Shown one piece after another: positions 62,733-64,000 of a stretch of 64,000 nt of DNA. The translations under genes and the position numbers were made by a program. The notes below the pieces were generated by a model, which was given only the letters and a program-made list of their open reading frames with translations, had not been told where the DNA came from and did no database searches. The stretch covers positions 187,084-251,083 of the forward strand of contig NZ_BBPM01000005.1 in NCBI RefSeq assembly GCF_000787775.1, read 5' to 3'. Source of the stretch: Streptacidiphilus carbonis. Its GTDB lineage: Bacteria; Actinomycetota; Actinomycetes; Streptomycetales; Streptomycetaceae. Within the stretch, counting starts at the first letter, position 1. Every line of letters begins with the position of its first letter.

Positions 62733-64000
62733 ATGCCCCAAAGGAGATCCTTACTGCAGGCCCTGCTGTCCACGGTGGCGGCCCTCGGGCTGGTCCTCGG
62801 CGTCGTGATCGGCCTACCGGCCGTCTCGGAGGCCGCCGGGTCGCTGCCATGCGACATCTACGCGGCCGCGGGCACCCCATGCGTCGCCGCCCACAGCACC
62901 GTGCGCGCCCTGTTCTCCTCCTACAACGGCCCGTTGTACCAGGTCACCCGGGCCTCGGACGGGGCCACCGCCGACATCGGCCTGCTGACCCAGGGCGGGT
63001 ACGCCGCCGCCGGGGCGCAGGACGCCTTCTGCGGCGGCAGCACCTGCCGGATCAGCCGGATCTACGACCAGACCTCGCGCCACAACGACCTCACCCCGGG
63101 GCCGGCCGGCGGCGCGGGGGCGGCGGACCGCGGGGCCGATGCCGGTGAGCTCTCGGTGAGTGCCGGCGGACACAAGGTCTACGGCATCTGGATATCCCCG
63201 GGCGTCGGCTACCGCTACAACGGCGCGGCCTCGGGCGTGGCCGTCAACGGGCAGGCCGAGGGGGCCTACATGGTCGCCAGCGGCACCCACGTCGGCTCGG
63301 AGTGCTGCTTCGACTACGGCAACGCGGAGTCCACGCCGTACGACACCGGCAACGGCCACATGGACGCCGTGTCCATCGCGACCACCTGCTACTTCGCTCC
63401 GTGCACCGGGTCCGGCCCCTGGGTCGAGGCCGACATGGAGAACGGCATGTTCCAGGGCGGCAACGGCTCCAACACCGCGAACGCCGGCAACGGCAGCGCC
63501 TTCGTCACGGCCGTGCTGAAGGACAACGGGCAGACGACCTACGCCCTCAAGGGCGGCGACTCCGAGTCCGGCGGCCTGTCGACCTGGTGGAGCGGACCGC
63601 TGCCGACCAGGGGCGGTTACCAGCCGATGCACCAGGAGGGCGGCATCATCCTGGGCACCGGCGGCGACAACAGCAATCGCAACATGGGCAGCTTCTTCGA
63701 GGGCGTCATGGTGGCCGGCTATCCCACCGACGCCGCCGAGAACGCGGTCCAGGCGAACGTCGTCTCGGTCGGCTACTCAGGGGAGACCAATGTCCCCAAC
63801 GGCCCGCAGGGGACCATCACCGGACCCGGCGGCCAGTGCGTGGACGTCGCCGCGGACGACACCGGCGTGGACGGCGCGGCGGTGCAGTTGTGGAACTGCC
63901 AGTCCTACGCCGAGGACCAGCACTGGACCCACAACCCCAACGGCTCGCTCACCACACTGGGGCGCTGCCTGGACATCAACGGCAACGGCACCGCCAACGG
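62733..64000 (+). CDS. secreted GH54 alpha-L-arabinofuranosidase with ricin-type lectin domain, 3-prime end beyond window
   Basis: The first 422 residues are visible. Signal MPQRRSLLQALLSTVAALGL to about 35. The GH54 domain follows: ECCFDYG with the adjacent Cys191-Cys192 pair that forms an unusual vicinal disulphide in this family, the nucleophile Glu236 in DMENGMFQGG and the probable acid Asp312 in GGDNSNRN. From about 362 the sequence GGQCVDVAADDTGVDGAAVQ and LWNCQSYAEDQHW is a ricin B-like (CBM13-like) module, not the usual CBM42. The gene continues past 64000. It releases arabinose from arabinoxylan or arabinan. Confidence 0.9.
   Translation, partial: MPQRRSLLQALLSTVAALGLVLGVVIGLPAVSEAAGSLPCDIYAAAGTPCVAAHSTVRALFSSYNGPLYQVTRASDGATADIGLLTQGGYAAAGAQDAFCGGSTCRISRIYDQTSRHNDLTPGPAGGAGAADRGADAGELSVSAGGHKVYGIWISPGVGYRYNGAASGVAVNGQAEGAYMVASGTHVGSECCFDYGNAESTPYDTGNGHMDAVSIATTCYFAPCTGSGPWVEADMENGMFQGGNGSNTANAGNGSAFVTAVLKDNGQTTYALKGGDSESGGLSTWWSGPLPTRGGYQPMHQEGGIILGTGGDNSNRNMGSFFEGVMVAGYPTDAAENAVQANVVSVGYSGETNVPNGPQGTITGPGGQCVDVAADDTGVDGAAVQLWNCQSYAEDQHWTHNPNGSLTTLGRCLDINGNGTAN

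Overview
The window is high-GC (about 70-73 percent) actinobacterial DNA with dense, short-spaced genes, many GTG starts and strong GGAGG-type ribosome binding sites. The gene repertoire (tandem PF04672 S-adenosyl methyltransferases, SpoIIE-type PAS/GAF phosphatase, DUF35/thiolase pair, multidomain secreted glycosidases, a HelD-family helicase) and a G-rich intergenic repeat at 21523-21635 point to a streptomycete (Streptomyces, Kitasatospora or Streptacidiphilus type). I see no rRNA, tRNA, CRISPR array, prophage or transposase. The mix of regulators, secreted enzymes and niche catabolism looks like accessory chromosome rather than a housekeeping core.

Layout. 1-2.4 kb: a hypothetical gene cut by the window edge, an NTF2-like protein, and an ArsR/SRPBCC operon with two near-identical operators, followed by a relic of a LysR gene. 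2.8-7 kb: two large secreted proteins of unknown function facing each other across two very strong terminators, and an NTF2-like protein. 7.1-11.4 kb: a 1341-residue secreted GH3 enzyme with duplicated CBM6 modules, driven by a promoter with LacI-type palindromes and a hairpin-repeat leader. 11.4-15.8 kb: two divergent regulator/target pairs (TetR/SDR and LysR/MFS) and a PPOX enzyme. 15.9-18.9 kb: a CLC-type membrane protein and a thiolase/DUF35 pair. 19-21.4 kb: a gap-eno glycolytic operon. 21.6-28.4 kb: GlxA-like regulator, two PF04672 methyltransferases, a membrane-anchored HtrA-like protease, prolyl iminopeptidase and an SGNH hydrolase. 28.6-34.6 kb: a complete peptide ABC importer operon. 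34.6-46 kb: an aminotransferase, methyltransferases, GH16, PAP2-like, SpoIIE phosphatase, Ppx/GppA, a SnoaL-LUD fusion and an enolase-superfamily dehydratase.

46-58.9 kb is a coherent carbohydrate locus: ROK regulator, secreted GH27 alpha-galactosidase, two sugar permeases, GH95 alpha-L-fucosidase, CE7 acetyl esterase, sugar-binding lipoprotein and GH36 alpha-galactosidase. Only GH27 and the binding protein carry export signals, so the inferred scheme is partial trimming outside, import of decorated oligosaccharides, and removal of fucose, acetyl and galactose inside. No ATPase is encoded here, so a shared MsiK-like ATPase is presumably used. The window ends with a GH54 arabinofuranosidase, so GH3, GH16, GH27, GH95, CE7, GH36 and GH54 together indicate plant hemicellulose use.

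The most notable single locus is 60.1-62.6 kb: a HelD-family protein with a long perfect inverted repeat in its leader that closely matches my recollection of the rifamycin-associated element (RAE). This suggests HelR, the RNA polymerase-protecting rifamycin resistance protein, as a stand-alone resistance unit.
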